Assembly (NCBI GenBank): GCA_958295915.1
Contig: OY282381.1
Span: 4,176,722-4,240,721, forward strand
Length of the DNA stretch: 64,000 nt
Source: an uncultured Caldilineaceae bacterium
Lineage (GTDB): Bacteria; Chloroflexota; Anaerolineae; Caldilineales; Caldilineaceae
Direction: 5' to 3'
Numbering within the stretch: the first letter of the stretch is position 1; every line of letters begins with the position of its first letter. A program made the translations under genes and the position numbers. Shown one piece after another: positions 63,085 through 64,000 of the stretch. The notes beneath the pieces are model-generated. The model was not told where the DNA came from and did no database searches. It was given only the letters and a program-made list of their open reading frames with translations.

Positions 63085-63801
63085 ATGAAATTCTCTGAAG
63101 TTGAAGCGTTTGCCTTCGATATTTTTGGCACAGTTGTGGACTGGCGCGGCTCCATCATCCGTGAAGGAGAGGATGTCTGGGCTGCCAAGGGCGTGGACGT
63201 CGACTGGGCGCAATTTGCCGATAGCTGGCGCGCTGGCTATGAACCGGCCATGCGCCGCGTTCGTCTAGGTGAGCTTCCCTGGATGAATATCGATGCCCTC
63301 CACCGCATGATTCTTGATGAATTGCTGGCGCGTTACCGGATTTCAAGCCTGTGTGTGGCCGAGATAGAGCGGCTCAATCGAGTGTGGCATCGGCTCACGC
63401 CGTGGCCGGATGTCGCCGCCGGTCTCGCGCGACTGCGTCGCCGCGCCATCGTTGCCGCCCTCTCCAATGGCAATGTAGCCCTGCTGGTAAACATGGCCAG
63501 GCACGCTGGACTGTGCTGGGACTGTGTGCTCTCTTCCGAGCTGGCCAGGCATTACAAACCAGATCCCGAGGTCTATCAAACAGCCGCTGCGCTGTTAGGG
63601 CTGGAGCCTCGACAGGTGATGATGGTTGCTGCCCACAACCACGACCTGATGGGGGCGCAGACCGTCGGCTTCAGGACGGCCTTCGTCCACCGACCCCAGG
63701 AATATGGGCCAAACCAGGCCACCGACCTGATTCCCGATCCCTCTATTGACGTGGTAGCCGAAGATTTCAACGATCTCGCCGATCGTCTTGGCATTCACTG
63801 A
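63085..63801 (+). CDS. HAD-superfamily hydrolase, haloacid dehalogenase type II
   Basis: A 238-aa HAD protein. Motif I is AFDIFGTVVDWRGSI with Asp nucleophile near residue 12, motif II is AALSNGNVALL, and motifs III/IV are HYKPDPEVYQ and MVAAHNHDLMGA. The DIFGTVVDWR form fits L-2-haloacid dehalogenase-like proteins, though many act on phosphates instead. GGAGCGAAC precedes the ATG. It ends the forward catabolic run. Confidence 0.88.
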   Translation: MKFSEVEAFAFDIFGTVVDWRGSIIREGEDVWAAKGVDVDWAQFADSWRAGYEPAMRRVRLGELPWMNIDALHRMILDELLARYRISSLCVAEIERLNRVWHRLTPWPDVAAGLARLRRRAIVAALSNGNVALLVNMARHAGLCWDCVLSSELARHYKPDPEVYQTAAALLGLEPRQVMMVAAHNHDLMGAQTVGFRTAFVHRPQEYGPNQATDLIPDPSIDVVAEDFNDLADRLGIH

Positions 63802-63827
63802 AGGTGTTGCAGGCCGGCCCGGCGGAA

Positions 63828-63879
63828 AATTAGGAATTGGGCAGTTCATTCGTAATGCGCACTTGAACAATTCCTAATT
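63828..63879. repeat. dispersed repeat D, copy 2, hairpin
   Basis: AATTAGGAATTG (63828-63839) pairs perfectly with CAATTCCTAATT (63868-63879) around 28 bases. Part of it matches the repeat at 54349-54370 in inverted orientation over 22 bases. It lies 27 bp after the HAD stop and may act as a 3' hairpin, but lacks a T-run. Confidence 0.7.
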
Positions 63880-63912
63880 GAGACAAGCGGCCAATCAGCA
63901 CGCTACATGTGA

Positions 63913-63950
63913 GGTATGAGCGCCTTCAGATGTTGAATGGCGGGAATACC
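63913..63950 (+). repeat. second palindrome family, copy B
   Basis: GGTAT (63913-63917) pairs with ATACC (63946-63950), and inner CGCC with GGCG. The interior GAGCGCC-TTCAG-TGTTGAA matches the E2 copy at 38187-38226. Bases 63951-64000 contain no gene I can see. Confidence 0.75.
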
Positions 63951-64000
63951 GAATTGTTGAATCCAAACTATAGAAATGTGCATCGCCATCGGTGATATTG

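Noticed and set aside
1..64000. CRISPR array, insertion sequence or prophage
   Set aside because: No regularly spaced direct repeats, transposase, integrase or phage structural genes were seen; repeats are short, dispersed palindromes.

Overview
The window is about 64 kb of moderately GC-rich bacterial chromosome. It holds roughly 50 intact protein genes, one tRNA, several gene remnants and an unusual load of small palindromic repeats. Gene content suggests Chloroflexota, perhaps an Anaerolineae/Caldilineae-like lineage. The clues are zinc-ribbon PrsW and RDD membrane proteins, a two-gene NifJ-like 2-oxoacid:ferredoxin oxidoreductase beside an E1/E2 dehydrogenase, a type 2 IPP isomerase fused to a prenyl synthase, and many PhyH, enolase-superfamily, amidohydrolase and hydroxyacid dehydrogenase genes. 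This placement is inference; there is no rRNA or other definitive marker.

Layout. 0-5.3 kb: three amidohydrolase_2 genes, a Rieske ferredoxin and an APH-type kinase, all forward. 5.3-12.5 kb: DEAD-box helicase, glutamine-dependent NAD synthetase, Gfo/Idh/MocA oxidoreductase, a PrsW/RDD zinc-ribbon pair and tRNA-Val. 12.6-21.2 kb: an SDR, then a surface-glycan type cluster behind a consensus promoter (methyltransferase, B12/radical SAM enzyme, formyltransferase-like/GIPC-transferase-like protein, truncated methyltransferase, glycosyltransferase, flippase). 21.3-31 kb: mostly reverse genes for an acetoacetate decarboxylase-like protein, FtsK, a membrane GAF-HTH regulator, PgeF and a TIGR03960-like radical SAM protein. 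31-45 kb: MobA-like protein, ACP, the Fni-prenyl synthase fusion, a polytopic membrane protein, 2-oxoacid dehydrogenase E2/E1beta/E1alpha and the split PFOR. 45-64 kb: accessory catabolic genes (VOC, two PhyH, AKR, two D-2-hydroxyacid dehydrogenases, two mandelate-racemase-like enzymes, MDR, epimerase, HAD), two methyltransferases, MOSC, a glycosyltransferase, a di-heme peroxidase with a lipoprotein, and an AAA-ATPase-like/PD-(D/E)XK protein.

The most striking signal is a family of eight short palindromes. Each has a conserved 19-nt loop (CTCCCA...GGGCATC type) and a covarying stem. Seven lie inside reading frames, read in at least four frames without breaking them. One lies inside the E3-binding domain of E2, one in another E2 linker, one in the linker of the Fni-prenyl synthase fusion, two in the helicase tail and one at the amidohydrolase-Rieske junction. 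All eight point the same way on the + strand. A second covarying palindrome family, a third nested into a fourth repeat, and five gene remnants with deleted middles or ends show a locus being reshaped by small repeats.

Functionally, the accessory genes look like machinery for oxidising and dehydrating sugar acids and hydroxyacids, feeding 2-oxoacids to either the NAD-linked complex or the ferredoxin-linked oxidoreductase. The substrates cannot be read from sequence.
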